In this document: positions 8,308 to 16,760 of the stretch, piece by piece
Position numbering within the stretch: position 1 is the stretch's first letter
Layout: every line of letters starts with the position of its first letter
Program-made: the position numbers and the translations under genes
From: CAYHPY01 sp964358485
GTDB taxonomy: Bacteria; Elusimicrobiota; Elusimicrobia; UBA1565; UBA9628
Assembly: GCA_964358485.1 (NCBI GenBank)
Contig: CAYHPY010000005.1
Coordinates: 1 to 64,000 of the forward strand
Reading direction: 5' to 3'
DNA: 64,000 nucleotides
The notes under the pieces: model-generated
The model's database searches: none
Told to the model about the DNA's origin: nothing
Seen by the model: only the letters and a program-made list of their open reading frames with translations

Positions 8308-9178
8308 GCTCGTCCTGTGGTTCCGCTGCAACACGCGCTGCCTTTTTTGCGTGGTGGATCCGCAGGCCGCCGGAGAATCCATGGGGACCGCCGCGGCCCT
8401 GCGCCGGTTGGAGCGGGGCCGGGAGGAAGGCGCCGAGGCCGTGGATTTCGGAGGCGGGGAGCCCACCCTGCGCGACGACCTCCCGGAGCTGGCCCGGGCC
8501 GCCGCCCGCCTCGGCTATCGGGACGTCGGCGTCAAATCCAACGGCCTGCGCCTCTGCTACCCCGACTACCTTGAGAGCCTCATGGCCGCCGGAATCCGCT
8601 CCTTCTCGGTCCCGGTCTGGGGCCGTCCGGCCGAGCATGACGCGCTGTGCGGGGTCAAACGGGCATTCGACATGCTGGAAATGGGCGTCAAGCACGCCTT
8701 GGATTTCGGCGCCCAAGTCCAGGCGGACCTGCTCCTCACCAGCTTATCGGTCGCCCACGCGCCCGCCCTGGCCGCCGATTTCGCCGCCCTCGGAGTCCGC
8801 CGGTTCTCGGCCCGGCTTTACTGCCTCTTCGGCTCGGGATTCACCCGCCCCCATCTGCTCCCCGGCATGACCGAGGCCGGCCGGGCGACAGTGGAAGCGG
8901 CCCGGGTCTTGGCCCCGAGCGGGGCGAGCATCGCAACCGGGCACATCCCCCCCTGCCTGCTGGGGCCGATGCCGGAGCTCTACGATGATATCGCCAAGCA
9001 GGAATTGATCGTCGTCACCCCGGGCGGGGAGTTTCCGGCGGAAACTTCGCCCTTCGAGGCGGGGAATCAAACGCCCCGTTGCGCGGGCTGCGCCTACGCG
9101 GGCCGGTGCCGGGGGCCGCGGATCGAATATGTCCGGGAGCGGGGCGACGGGGAATTCGTCCCGGTTCGGGGAGCTTAA
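8294..9178 (+). CDS. radical SAM protein, MoaA/PqqE-like
   Basis: 294 residues, last gene of a three-gene rSAM operon; its ATG lies 14 bases inside the preceding gene. The motif is C12-x3-C16-x2-C19 (RCNTRCLFC), with FGGGEPTLRDD after it and a C-terminal Cys group (CAGCAYAGRCRGPR) that could hold an auxiliary cluster. It has the same layout and spacing as the first gene of the operon but no methyltransferase. The substrate cannot be deduced. It ends before a 307-nt intergenic region with strong inverted repeats. Confidence 0.85.
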   Translation: MKKIELVLWFRCNTRCLFCVVDPQAAGESMGTAAALRRLERGREEGAEAVDFGGGEPTLRDDLPELARAAARLGYRDVGVKSNGLRLCYPDYLESLMAAGIRSFSVPVWGRPAEHDALCGVKRAFDMLEMGVKHALDFGAQVQADLLLTSLSVAHAPALAADFAALGVRRFSARLYCLFGSGFTRPHLLPGMTEAGRATVEAARVLAPSGASIATGHIPPCLLGPMPELYDDIAKQELIVVTPGGEFPAETSPFEAGNQTPRCAGCAYAGRCRGPRIEYVRERGDGEFVPVRGA

Positions 9179-9485
9179 ATCAACTCAACGGTCCCCTGAT
9201 TATTCTGTTGCCGATGTTCCCGGCTGTTCACCGTTGTTGCCGCTCCAGCCGTTCCGAAAACGCGCCGAGTTCTTTAATCAAAATTTTCATCCCTGGTGCC
9301 AGGCATGTAGATCTCGGTCCGGACCGAATTCCCATTTTGCCTTTTCTCTTTAAAGCCCACCGGATGCCAGCGAACGGTGGAACCCCGGAACCAAGCCGAT
9401 TGAGCCGAAATTTCAAATCAAACTCGCGGCGCCGCGAGTTTGAACCGAAATCCCGGTTCAACCCCCGGCCAATGCCCCGGCGAAA
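9179..9485. other. 307-nt intergenic region between convergent operons
   Basis: No coding region with a start, ribosome site and sensible protein is visible. It contains a short CCTGGTGCCAGG palindrome (9292-9303), related to the long inverted repeat at 45554, and near its end a perfect 26-bp palindrome and a second hairpin. It probably serves to end transcription from both sides. Confidence 0.6.
9418..9461. terminator. candidate bidirectional terminator: 26-bp palindrome plus second hairpin
   Basis: Bases 9418-9443 form a perfect palindrome with 13-base arms (TCAAACTCGCGGC and its complement). It is followed by TTGAACCG (9440-9447) pairing with CGGTTCAA (9454-9461), so two alternative hairpins share bases. 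The site lies between the end of a plus operon and the end of a minus operon. There is no long T-run, so it is not a textbook intrinsic terminator. Confidence 0.5.
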
Positions 9486-11444
9486 TTAAAAGAACCCCTC
9501 TTTATACTGTTTGAACACCTGCGCCAGGAACAGCACCTCCGGGTGCATGTGCGCCAATTTCGGGAGGACCACCTTGACCCGGGAGCGGAATTCCCCCACC
9601 CTGTCGGCCAGCGCCCGGACGGCCGCCGCGTCGGAGGGCTTGAAGTTCTGCAGGTCCAGCACCAGCTTGTTGCGGCTCTCGGCCAGCGCCGCGCGCAGGT
9701 GCTCCCAGACCTCCTTGGCGTGGGCCGCCGAGGCCGCGCCCTCCAGGCGCATCCAGACCTGGCGGTGGGCGTGCTGGAGCTCCACCTGGACCCTGAGGCC
9801 CGGCTTGGAGGCCCGGTGCGGCAAAGTCTCCCAGATGCGGAAATTGCCCCAGCCCTCTTCCGGCAGGCGGTAGGAGGTCCGGGTCAGGCTGGGGTGCTGG
9901 AACAGGTTCAAGCGCCCCGCAACGCCGGTCCAGGCGGCCGCGGCCAGGGCCGCTCCCGAGGCCAGGCGTTCCTTCAGGGTCGGCGCGCCCAATTCGCCGT
10001 AGGCCCGCTCCTCCAGGCTCTCGATGCGCTCGCGCACGGCGGCGTTGACGGCCAGGAGTTTTCCCGCCAGGAAGGTCGGGTAGGAGTTTCTCACCTCGCG
10101 GGCGAAGCGTTCGGCCTTTTTGCGGAGCATCGGGTTGCCGCTGTCGCGCAGGGTCCGGTAGCCGGACAGCCAACGGTCGATGACCCGGTACACGCTCGGG
10201 CCCAGCCTGCGGTAATCCTCCTCGAAGCACCGGCGCTGGAGCTCCTCGATCTCGGCACCGCTCAAGCGCGGGTGCTTGATCATCGCCCGAAACCCGTCCC
10301 CCCGCCGGTACAGGTACTCCGGGTCGTTCTTGACTTCGTCGATGAGGCGTCCCTCCCGCGCCACCCGCGCGTGAAAGGGCGTCCCGGGGATGGGATTGTA
10401 GATCAAAAACTGCGAGAGGCAGGGCTCCAGGGAGAGCAGGCCGTCGAGCTCTTCGGCTACGATTTCCTTGTCCTGGTAATCGAAGCCCACGATCATGGAG
10501 GCCAGGACCGTGATCCCGTGCCTTCTCAGTTCGGGGAAGACCTCGGACGCCGGACGGCCCGCCTGCTTGGCAAACCCTGAGCGGGTCCCTTCATAGCCGA
10601 TCCAAAGCCCGTCGATGCCCATTTCCAGGAGCTCCGTGACCTTGTACTGGTTGAGGGCCCGCAGGCTGGCGAAGGCGAAGATGGAGAGCGCCTTGCCGGC
10701 CTTGAGGACGCTGTCCCGGAATTCCATGGCCCGGCGCTTGTTCAGGAGGAAATCCTCGTCCAGGATGGTGAAGGACATGTCGGGGTCCAGGTCCAGGTAG
10801 CGCTCGATGACCGCGTGGATGTCCCCTCCGGTCGGGAGGAGCTTGATGTGCTTGCGCTCGAAAAAATGCGAGGTGCAGCAGAAATCGCAGCCGTTGGGGC
10901 ATCCCAGCCCCGCGAAGATCATCCCGGTATTGGAGACCGGCAAGGAGAAGAGCTTCAGTTTGCTGACGATCAACGGGTGGTTGTACGGCATCTCCTTGGG
11001 GGTCTCCCCCAAAAGGCGGCGCATGAAGGTCACGCCTTCCTCCCGGCAGATGAAGTCCCCGTAGGGTTTGAGGACTTCCTCGCCCAGGATCGTCCCGTAG
11101 CCGCCCAGGACGATCTTGGATTTCGGGGCGTACTTGCGGATCAGGGCGACCGTTTCCTTCATCCGGTGGAAGACCGGGAGCAGGAAGGAGACCCCGACAT
11201 AGTCGTAGCCCTTCTTGAGCTCCCGGATGAGCTCCCGCTTGCTGGGATACTGGAGGACGACGGCGGGGGCGTCCAGGTTCTGTGCGACGTATTCCAGGGA
11301 AAAGTGGAGATGCAGCGCCCGGGGGCTGAAAAGGCCCTGGGCCCGGGTGACCTGCCGGAAAAGCAACTCGTAACCGACGGTGGGACCGTCCCCGTGCTCG
11401 GGGCCGAGGGGGCGGCAAACGCTGGTGAACAGGACTTTGGGCAT
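9486..11444 (-). CDS. B12-binding-type radical SAM protein with C-terminal extension
   Basis: 652 residues; GGAGG lies 7 nt before the ATG. Residues 1-160: Rossmann-like B12-binding region (DYVGVSFLLP, IVLGGYGTILGEEV). Residues 170-420: rSAM with C182-x3-C186-x2-C189 (GCPNGCDFCC) and downstream YNPIPGTPFH typical of this class. The last 100 residues (LVLDLQNFKPSDAAAVRALA...) look like a STAS-type alpha/beta domain, an unusual addition. It is the last gene of the long minus-strand cluster, 130 nt after the HTH gene. Known: B12-rSAMs methylate or rearrange carbon centres in lipids, hopanoids, sugars or peptides. Substrate here unknown. Confidence 0.85.
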   Translation of the reverse strand: MPKVLFTSVCRPLGPEHGDGPTVGYELLFRQVTRAQGLFSPRALHLHFSLEYVAQNLDAPAVVLQYPSKRELIRELKKGYDYVGVSFLLPVFHRMKETVALIRKYAPKSKIVLGGYGTILGEEVLKPYGDFICREEGVTFMRRLLGETPKEMPYNHPLIVSKLKLFSLPVSNTGMIFAGLGCPNGCDFCCTSHFFERKHIKLLPTGGDIHAVIERYLDLDPDMSFTILDEDFLLNKRRAMEFRDSVLKAGKALSIFAFASLRALNQYKVTELLEMGIDGLWIGYEGTRSGFAKQAGRPASEVFPELRRHGITVLASMIVGFDYQDKEIVAEELDGLLSLEPCLSQFLIYNPIPGTPFHARVAREGRLIDEVKNDPEYLYRRGDGFRAMIKHPRLSGAEIEELQRRCFEEDYRRLGPSVYRVIDRWLSGYRTLRDSGNPMLRKKAERFAREVRNSYPTFLAGKLLAVNAAVRERIESLEERAYGELGAPTLKERLASGAALAAAAWTGVAGRLNLFQHPSLTRTSYRLPEEGWGNFRIWETLPHRASKPGLRVQVELQHAHRQVWMRLEGAASAAHAKEVWEHLRAALAESRNKLVLDLQNFKPSDAAAVRALADRVGEFRSRVKVVLPKLAHMHPEVLFLAQVFKQYKEGFF

Positions 11445-11574
11445 TTTATTCCTCCAAAAGGACGGCCGTCGTCCGGGTAAGGCGGGAGCGGGACGGCGGC
11501 GAGGGGACGAGGCTAGGGACGGCTGGGTGGCGCACTACCTGTGATTCTAGATTTTGGGGAGCGGGGCCGCGTTC

Positions 11575-11874
11575 TTATTTGCGACGCCCCTGAGAACGAG
11601 CCCCCAGGATGCGGTAGACCGACTTCTGTGAGATGCCCAGGTGGTCGGCGATGGCGGCCGGGGTCCGCCCCCCTTTGCGCCAGTGCCGGATGCAGGCCGG
11701 GCGTTCGGCGCAGGCCGCGCAGGGGAGACGGGAGCCCTTCTTGGGGATCCACATCCGCCGGCCGCCGAAGACTTCCTGCACCAGAAGGAATTTCTTCGGG
11801 CCCAGGAGCTTGAGGAGCTCCGCGGCGCCGGAGGAATCGCACCGGTAGCGGGCGGGACAGCGGAATGTTTTCAT
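11575..11874 (-). CDS. Mor-like helix-turn-helix protein with Cys pairs
   Basis: 99 residues; ATG overlaps the stop of the glycosyltransferase gene (ATGA). The middle FLLVQEVFGGRRMWIPKKG followed by a helix-turn-helix (TPAAIADHLGISQKSVYRILG) resembles the Mor activator family of phage Mu-type regulators. Between them lies LPCAACAERPACIRHW, a possible metal site, plus two more Cys near the start (FRCPARYRC). Possibly a metal- or redox-sensing regulator of this operon; the target is not known. Being translated together with an enzyme rather than from its own promoter is unusual for a regulator. Confidence 0.65.
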   Translation of the reverse strand: MKTFRCPARYRCDSSGAAELLKLLGPKKFLLVQEVFGGRRMWIPKKGSRLPCAACAERPACIRHWRKGGRTPAAIADHLGISQKSVYRILGARSQGRRK

Positions 11875-13067
11875 GCGGCTGAAACGCCGTCATGCAACAC
11901 ATTTGCCTTTACAGAGATTTTTGGCGGGGTTTCGACCCCCAAAATGCGCCCTCCCGCCCCCAATTGGAACTTGCGGCCCCCCCAAGAGACCGTCCCCCCG
12001 GTCCAACCCAGGATCCAAACCAATGAATTCCATAGGTCATGAAGGGGTATCAACGGCAGCCAGGCCCGAAAATAGGGGTGATAATTTCCAGAACCGATCC
12101 AGGCGGCCGTGGCCACCCGGTTGGCGGCGGTCACAAGCAACGCCGCCCCGCCAAAAGCCGGCGGGGCGAAAAGGGCGTAGACCGCGGCCCAGGTCACTCC
12201 ATGGGTGAGGATCATGCCCAAATACCCCCCGGGGGTGGTGAAGCGCATGGTCCGGACCCAGCGGATTTGGTGGGCCAGATAGGCGCTCCAGCCGTAGCGG
12301 TCCATTTCAATGTCGATCCAATAGGGGAGAAGTTGAACCTGAAATCCCAGCCGTTTGATTTTTTCGGCCAGCCGGAAATCCGAATGGATGCAGTCGGCCA
12401 AGGCCTCGAAGCCCCCGAGCCGCTCGAGCAGGTCGCGCTTGACGGCCAAGGTGGCTCCCAGGCCGAAATCCACGGGAGCGGCCCAAGCCCGCAGGAGCAT
12501 GGCCGGATTGTAACAGGTCTGGATGTACAGGGATTCCAGGACCGCCCAGAAACCGCGCGGCTCGCGGCACCGATACGGGCAGGTCACCAGGCCCACCGCC
12601 GGGTCCCGCAGGGGCGCCAGGACCCGCTTGAGATAGTCCGGGGCCACCATGGTGTCACCGTCCAATAAGACGATCCAGGAATGCTTGGCGCGTTTCAAGG
12701 CCCCGGCGTGGTTGGCTTCCTTGGGATTCGGCCATTTTCCCTCCGCCGCGTAGGCGACCTCGAGGTCCGTTCCCGGAAATTCCTTTTTGATTTGTTCAAC
12801 CGCGGGAAAGGCCGCGAGGTCCCCCCGCTCGACGGCCACGAGAATTTGAAAAGAGGGGTAGTCCAGGGAGCACAAACGGCGGAGGGTTTCTTCCAGGGCG
12901 CGGGGGGCGCCCTTTAACGGCAAAATAAGACTAACCCCCGCCGAAGGCGGGTGGAAATCTTTTGGAACGATTTCGGGAACGGAACAAAAAAGACGCCGAA
13001 CGGCAAAGGCCGAGATCAAGAAATATAGATTCCCAAAAAGAACTGGGAACAGGAGAAGGATCTCCAT
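11871..13067 (-). CDS. membrane glycosyltransferase family 2 (ceramide glucosyltransferase-like)
   Basis: 398 residues. An N-terminal membrane helix (LLLFPVLFGNLYFLISAF) is followed by a GT-A domain: SLILPLKGAP, VLLDGDT (DxD-like metal site near 138), DFGLGATLAVKRDLL and HQIRWVRTM, the Q-x-x-R-W motif of processive or lipid-acting GTs. About three membrane helices end the protein. The layout resembles ceramide glucosyltransferase and HpnI, which transfer sugars to lipids. It lies 8 nt after a B12-rSAM gene. HpnI and the rSAM HpnJ are neighbours in hopanoid loci, but the rSAM here does not look like HpnJ, so a hopanoid role is not claimed. Confidence 0.8.
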   Translation of the reverse strand: MEILLLFPVLFGNLYFLISAFAVRRLFCSVPEIVPKDFHPPSAGVSLILPLKGAPRALEETLRRLCSLDYPSFQILVAVERGDLAAFPAVEQIKKEFPGTDLEVAYAAEGKWPNPKEANHAGALKRAKHSWIVLLDGDTMVAPDYLKRVLAPLRDPAVGLVTCPYRCREPRGFWAVLESLYIQTCYNPAMLLRAWAAPVDFGLGATLAVKRDLLERLGGFEALADCIHSDFRLAEKIKRLGFQVQLLPYWIDIEMDRYGWSAYLAHQIRWVRTMRFTTPGGYLGMILTHGVTWAAVYALFAPPAFGGAALLVTAANRVATAAWIGSGNYHPYFRAWLPLIPLHDLWNSLVWILGWTGGTVSWGGRKFQLGAGGRILGVETPPKISVKANVLHDGVSAA

Positions 13068-13075
13068 AGGAGATC

Positions 13076-14401
13076 TTAAAATTCGCTGAAATCCCGCATC
13101 TTATCCAAATTGCGGGCGACCTTCATCTGCAGGAGATTGACGTTCCAGGACGCGAAATGGGATTCCCGGTACGGGATCGGCAGGCGGCGGACCGTGGACC
13201 GGAGGGAGTAGAATTCCCGGCGGATTTTGGCGACCCTTTCCAGCAGGCCCTGAGGAGTGAAGCGCAGGGGCTTGAAATGGCAGGACAGGCCGGGCCAGCG
13301 CTCCAGGTTTTCCTCGTCGATGATCCGCCCCTCGGCCTTCATCTTTTCATAGACCCCGGTTCCCCGCAGGGGCACGAGGATGTTGAAATAGGCGGCCGGG
13401 ACCTTGTGCTCTTCCAAAAATTCCATGGTCGCCGGAAAGACGCTCTCATCGTCGGTGTCGGTCCCGAACACGAAGTTGAGCGAGAAGCTGATATCCCGGC
13501 GGCGCAGGTTGCCGATCATATGGACGAACTCGTGGGCCTTGTTGAAATTCTTGTTCATTCCGCGCAGGGTCCGTTGGTCGATGCTTTCGGCCCCCGTGTT
13601 GACGTGGAGCAGGCCCGAGCGCCGGGCCAGATCCATGAATTTCTCATCCATGCAGAAATGGGCCGAGAACAAGGTGGACCAGCGGACCTTCAGGGGGATG
13701 AGGGCCTCCATCAGCTCCATGGCCTTGGTCTTGTCCCCGGAGAACTGGCTGGCCGCGAAAAAGATGTGACGGCTGCCGCAGCGCTTGACGTCGTCCACAA
13801 TCTCCTCGGTCGGGCGCACCCGCCAGCCGTAATCTCCGGACAGGCGGCGTTCCGCGCAGAAATCGCAAGTGAAGGGACAGCCCCGGGAGTGGAGGATGAC
13901 GTAGGGCCGGTAGAAGACGTATTTCTTCGGGTCCAGGAGGTCCCAGCGCGGGGCGGGCATGCCGCGCAGGTCCGCCGGACGGTCCCGGCGGTAGAACTTC
14001 TGGAGGCGCCCGGCGGCCGCGTCCTCCAGCATCCGGGGGAAAATCTCCTCGCCCTCACCGACGCAGATGCCGTCGGCGTGAGGGGCGGCTTCCTCATGGA
14101 AGAAGGTCATGTGGGGGCCGCCGAGCAGGACCTTGACCCCCCGCCGGCGGAACTCATCGGCGATCTCGTAGGCCCGAAGGGAGGTCACCGTGCGCACCGC
14201 GATGCCCACGACGTCGGCCCGCGTGTTGTAGTCGACCCTCTCCGTCGCGTCGTCGATGACCGACACCTCCCAATGCTTGGGCGCCAAGGCGGCCATATAG
14301 GGCAGAACGGCCCCGACCAGTTTCCGCTTGGGGAACCGATACGGGACTCGGACATCGCGGCGGCTGTAGCCCGTCGCTTGGATCAGGAGGAGTTTAGGCA
14401 T
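13076..14401 (-). CDS. B12-binding radical SAM protein
   Basis: 441 residues. Residues 1-130 form a B12-binding Rossmann domain (VVGIAVRTVTSLRAYEIADE, VLLGGPHMTFF, GEGEEIFP). The rSAM motif is C175-x3-C179-x2-C182 (GCPFTCDFC), followed by NTGAESIDQRTL and NILVPLRGTGVYEK, typical of the class. The C-terminal helical part (about 380-441) is of unknown role. It lies between a dolichyl-phosphate-mannose-synthase-like GT and a lipid-type GT, which fits glycolipid or lipid modification. The substrate is unproven. Confidence 0.85.
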   Translation of the reverse strand: MPKLLLIQATGYSRRDVRVPYRFPKRKLVGAVLPYMAALAPKHWEVSVIDDATERVDYNTRADVVGIAVRTVTSLRAYEIADEFRRRGVKVLLGGPHMTFFHEEAAPHADGICVGEGEEIFPRMLEDAAAGRLQKFYRRDRPADLRGMPAPRWDLLDPKKYVFYRPYVILHSRGCPFTCDFCAERRLSGDYGWRVRPTEEIVDDVKRCGSRHIFFAASQFSGDKTKAMELMEALIPLKVRWSTLFSAHFCMDEKFMDLARRSGLLHVNTGAESIDQRTLRGMNKNFNKAHEFVHMIGNLRRRDISFSLNFVFGTDTDDESVFPATMEFLEEHKVPAAYFNILVPLRGTGVYEKMKAEGRIIDEENLERWPGLSCHFKPLRFTPQGLLERVAKIRREFYSLRSTVRRLPIPYRESHFASWNVNLLQMKVARNLDKMRDFSEF

Positions 14402-14476
14402 GACGGATGAGGAAGAGAAATTTTACCAGGAACCGTCCCCCTGGCCATCGGACAACTGTGCCGTGGATGAGAAACC

Positions 14477-15223
14477 TCACGACCGGACCCGGAGACTCGC
14501 CATCAGGCGCAAAGCCGCCGCCGCGTTGCGCAGACGGGCCCGAAGTCCCGCCGCGAGCTTGCTTTCCCCCCGCTCCCGCGGCAGGTAGCGGACGGGGAAT
14601 TCCACGATTCTCAGGCCCTCGACTCGGGCGGCGTGCAGGACGAAAAGGTCGAAGGTAAAATCCAGCGGCCCCGCCGAGAGCCGCCCGATCAAATCCCGCC
14701 CGAAGAGCTTGGGCTGGGCGTTTATGTCGGGGGCCCGGCGAGGACTTCCGGGACCGGCCTCGGCGCTGGAAAGCCCCAGGCGCCAGGCAGAAAGGCGGCT
14801 GAAGCCCCAGGAAACGAACCGCTCCAGGGCGCCCCGCGGACCTTCGCGCCGTCCCATCACCAGGCATGGACCACTCGGGGTTTCGCGGAGATAAATGTCC
14901 CGGGCGGTCCAAATGTCATCGGGCGGGCACTGCAGGTCGGCGTGGGTGAAGGCCACGATCGGGGCCAGCGCGGACTCCAGCCCCCGGCGCAGTCCGTCCC
15001 CGTATCCCCGGTTGATTTCCACGCGCAGGACGCGGAGGAATGAATTCCCCGGAGACCGCAGAAGCGCGGCGAGGATCTCCGGAGTGGCGTCCTGGGAACC
15101 GTTATCGACCAGAATCAGCTCGAAAGCCGCGCGGCCGGAAAGCGCCCGGAATCGTTCGACGAGCGGCTCTAAGTTTCCCGCCTCGTTGTAGCAAGGGACG
15201 ACGACTGAAAGTTCAGGCCGCAA
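14477..15223 (-). CDS. glycosyltransferase family 2 (polyprenyl-phosphate sugar transferase-like)
   Basis: 248 residues. The sequence SVVVPCYNEAGNLEPLVERF, ILVDNGSQDATPEIL and FTHADLQCPPD (D-x-D region) is that of DPM1/ArnC-like GT2 enzymes that load a sugar onto polyprenyl phosphate. NAQPKLFGRDL and PVRYLPRERGESKL follow at the expected places. No membrane helix at the C-terminus. The start overlaps the stop of the twin nucleotidyltransferase by 11 bases, so a nucleotide sugar made there may be used here (inference). A 75-nt gap separates it from the next rSAM gene. Confidence 0.85.
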   Translation of the reverse strand: MRPELSVVVPCYNEAGNLEPLVERFRALSGRAAFELILVDNGSQDATPEILAALLRSPGNSFLRVLRVEINRGYGDGLRRGLESALAPIVAFTHADLQCPPDDIWTARDIYLRETPSGPCLVMGRREGPRGALERFVSWGFSRLSAWRLGLSSAEAGPGSPRRAPDINAQPKLFGRDLIGRLSAGPLDFTFDLFVLHAARVEGLRIVEFPVRYLPRERGESKLAAGLRARLRNAAAALRLMASLRVRS

Positions 15224-16760
15224 CCGGAGGCCTCGTTCCCGTAAAATAGCCGTGCCAATAGCTATACTCGGCCAAGGCCTCCGGGCTCCCCCAATTCAGG
15301 TAGGCCTCGGATTCGAAGGCCCGGACGTCCATGCCGCGCTCCAGGGCCAACCCTGGAAGGCTGTCAATTTGAAATTCGCCGTTGACCTTGGGACCGTCGC
15401 GAAGAAGGCGCCCGACCAGTTCCCCTAATAGGCGCGCGGTCTTAAAATAGATCGTTCCAGTCAGCAGGAGATCCTTCCAAGGTTCAGGGCCGAGCGGTTT
15501 CTTGACCGAAACCGTTCTCACCCGGCCGCCCGAATCGGCTTCAAAGAAGGAAAAGCTTGCCGGCGTCCGCCGGGCGCCCGGGTAGCCCCGCTGCCCGACC
15601 ACCACCATGTCGGGCCCTTGCGCCAGGAGCGCCTCCCACCGGCCCTGGTCCCAAACCAAGCCGTGGTCGCACGCCGAAACCAGGACCGCTTCGTCCGGCG
15701 CCAGGACCCCGAGGGCGGCGGCCACGGTCGCGGCCTCCCCCTCGGTCTCCGCGTCCAAGCCGATGAGCTCCGCCCCGGGAGCGGCCGAAGCGACCCGCGG
15801 ACGGATGGAATTGCGACAGATCATGACCGGCGGCCGGGAACCCCGGGGAAGGCGCTCGACCGCCCGCGCGAACATCGGCCGCCCGGCCACCTCAATGAGC
15901 GGCTTGGGGTCGGGAAAAGCCGCGAAACGCGAACCTTTTCCGGCCATGGGAAGGACCAACCGGGGGCCCGGCCGCCCGTTCCGGGCGTGGGCGAGCGCCG
16001 CCGCCTCGAAGGCGCGATGCCAATAGACATAATCCTCAAGATCGGCGGGAGTGCCCCATTGGAGGAAATGGGCGAGCTCGTAAATCCGCACCGGCCGCCC
16101 ATCCTGGATCATCGGATTATAGGCCAGGCTGACGAAAAACTCGCCCTGCGTGGAAAGGCCCTCGGCCACGGCGCGCGAGCAGTATTGCTTGGCCAATTTC
16201 CCCGAGGCGAAATAATAAGTCCCGGAGGACGCGTACTCTTGGGTGCGATCGGAGGTGAAGCAGGCCTTCTCCCGGACCTCCAGGATCCGCCCGCCGCTTT
16301 CCCGGCAATAAGCGTACATGTTGGCGCCCAGGCAATGGGGATGAAAGCCCCGGTAGCAGAAGATCGCGCCCTCGCAGGCGGTGCGCTCAGCGAAATCCAG
16401 GAAATCCCCGGGATCCCAGTCGAAGGAAAAATCGCAGTAGTTGACCAGCACCGGGTCCCCGTCGCCAATCGCCGCCGCCCCGTCCAATAGAGTTCGAACC
16501 GGCCCCTCCTTATGCCCCTTGATCCCGACGATCTCGGCGGACGGAGCGCACTCCAGGAGCACCCGGCGCAGTTCGGTGGCCCTCAAATGCGCCTCGTCGC
16601 AGATGAAGACGAAACGCCAGGACGGAGGAAAGCGCTCGATGAGCCGGGCCACCGCGGGTTTTCCGGCCACGTCAAGCAGAGGTTTGATCTCCCGGTAGCC
16701 CTCGCGGCGGAAACGCTCCCCGGAGCCCGCCATCAAAATCACGACCCGAGGGGCGTTCAT
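15213..16760 (-). CDS. twin-domain sugar nucleotidyltransferase
   Basis: 515 residues made of two homologous nucleotidyltransferase domains. Domain 1 (1-260) starts VVILMAGSGERFRREGYREI-KPLL; domain 2 (about 265-515) starts LVLPMAGKGSRFAAFPDPKP-LIEV. Each has the G-x-G-x-R...K nucleotide-binding signature, an acidic pair after the core (YCDF and SACDHG), and a final WGTP or WGSP segment followed by YWH. The start codon overlaps the stop of the GDPD-like gene (ATGA). Domain 1 has a long insertion-like Cys/Tyr-rich region. Known relatives activate sugars or choline-like groups for surface polymers. Which group is used is not visible. Confidence 0.85.
   Translation of the reverse strand: MNAPRVVILMAGSGERFRREGYREIKPLLDVAGKPAVARLIERFPPSWRFVFICDEAHLRATELRRVLLECAPSAEIVGIKGHKEGPVRTLLDGAAAIGDGDPVLVNYCDFSFDWDPGDFLDFAERTACEGAIFCYRGFHPHCLGANMYAYCRESGGRILEVREKACFTSDRTQEYASSGTYYFASGKLAKQYCSRAVAEGLSTQGEFFVSLAYNPMIQDGRPVRIYELAHFLQWGTPADLEDYVYWHRAFEAAALAHARNGRPGPRLVLPMAGKGSRFAAFPDPKPLIEVAGRPMFARAVERLPRGSRPPVMICRNSIRPRVASAAPGAELIGLDAETEGEAATVAAALGVLAPDEAVLVSACDHGLVWDQGRWEALLAQGPDMVVVGQRGYPGARRTPASFSFFEADSGGRVRTVSVKKPLGPEPWKDLLLTGTIYFKTARLLGELVGRLLRDGPKVNGEFQIDSLPGLALERGMDVRAFESEAYLNWGSPEALAEYSYWHGYFTGTRPPVAA

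Noticed and set aside
11871..14401. Hopanoid pair HpnI/HpnJ
   Set aside because: The glycosyltransferase is HpnI-like, but the rSAM lacks the HpnJ look and no other hopanoid genes are present.
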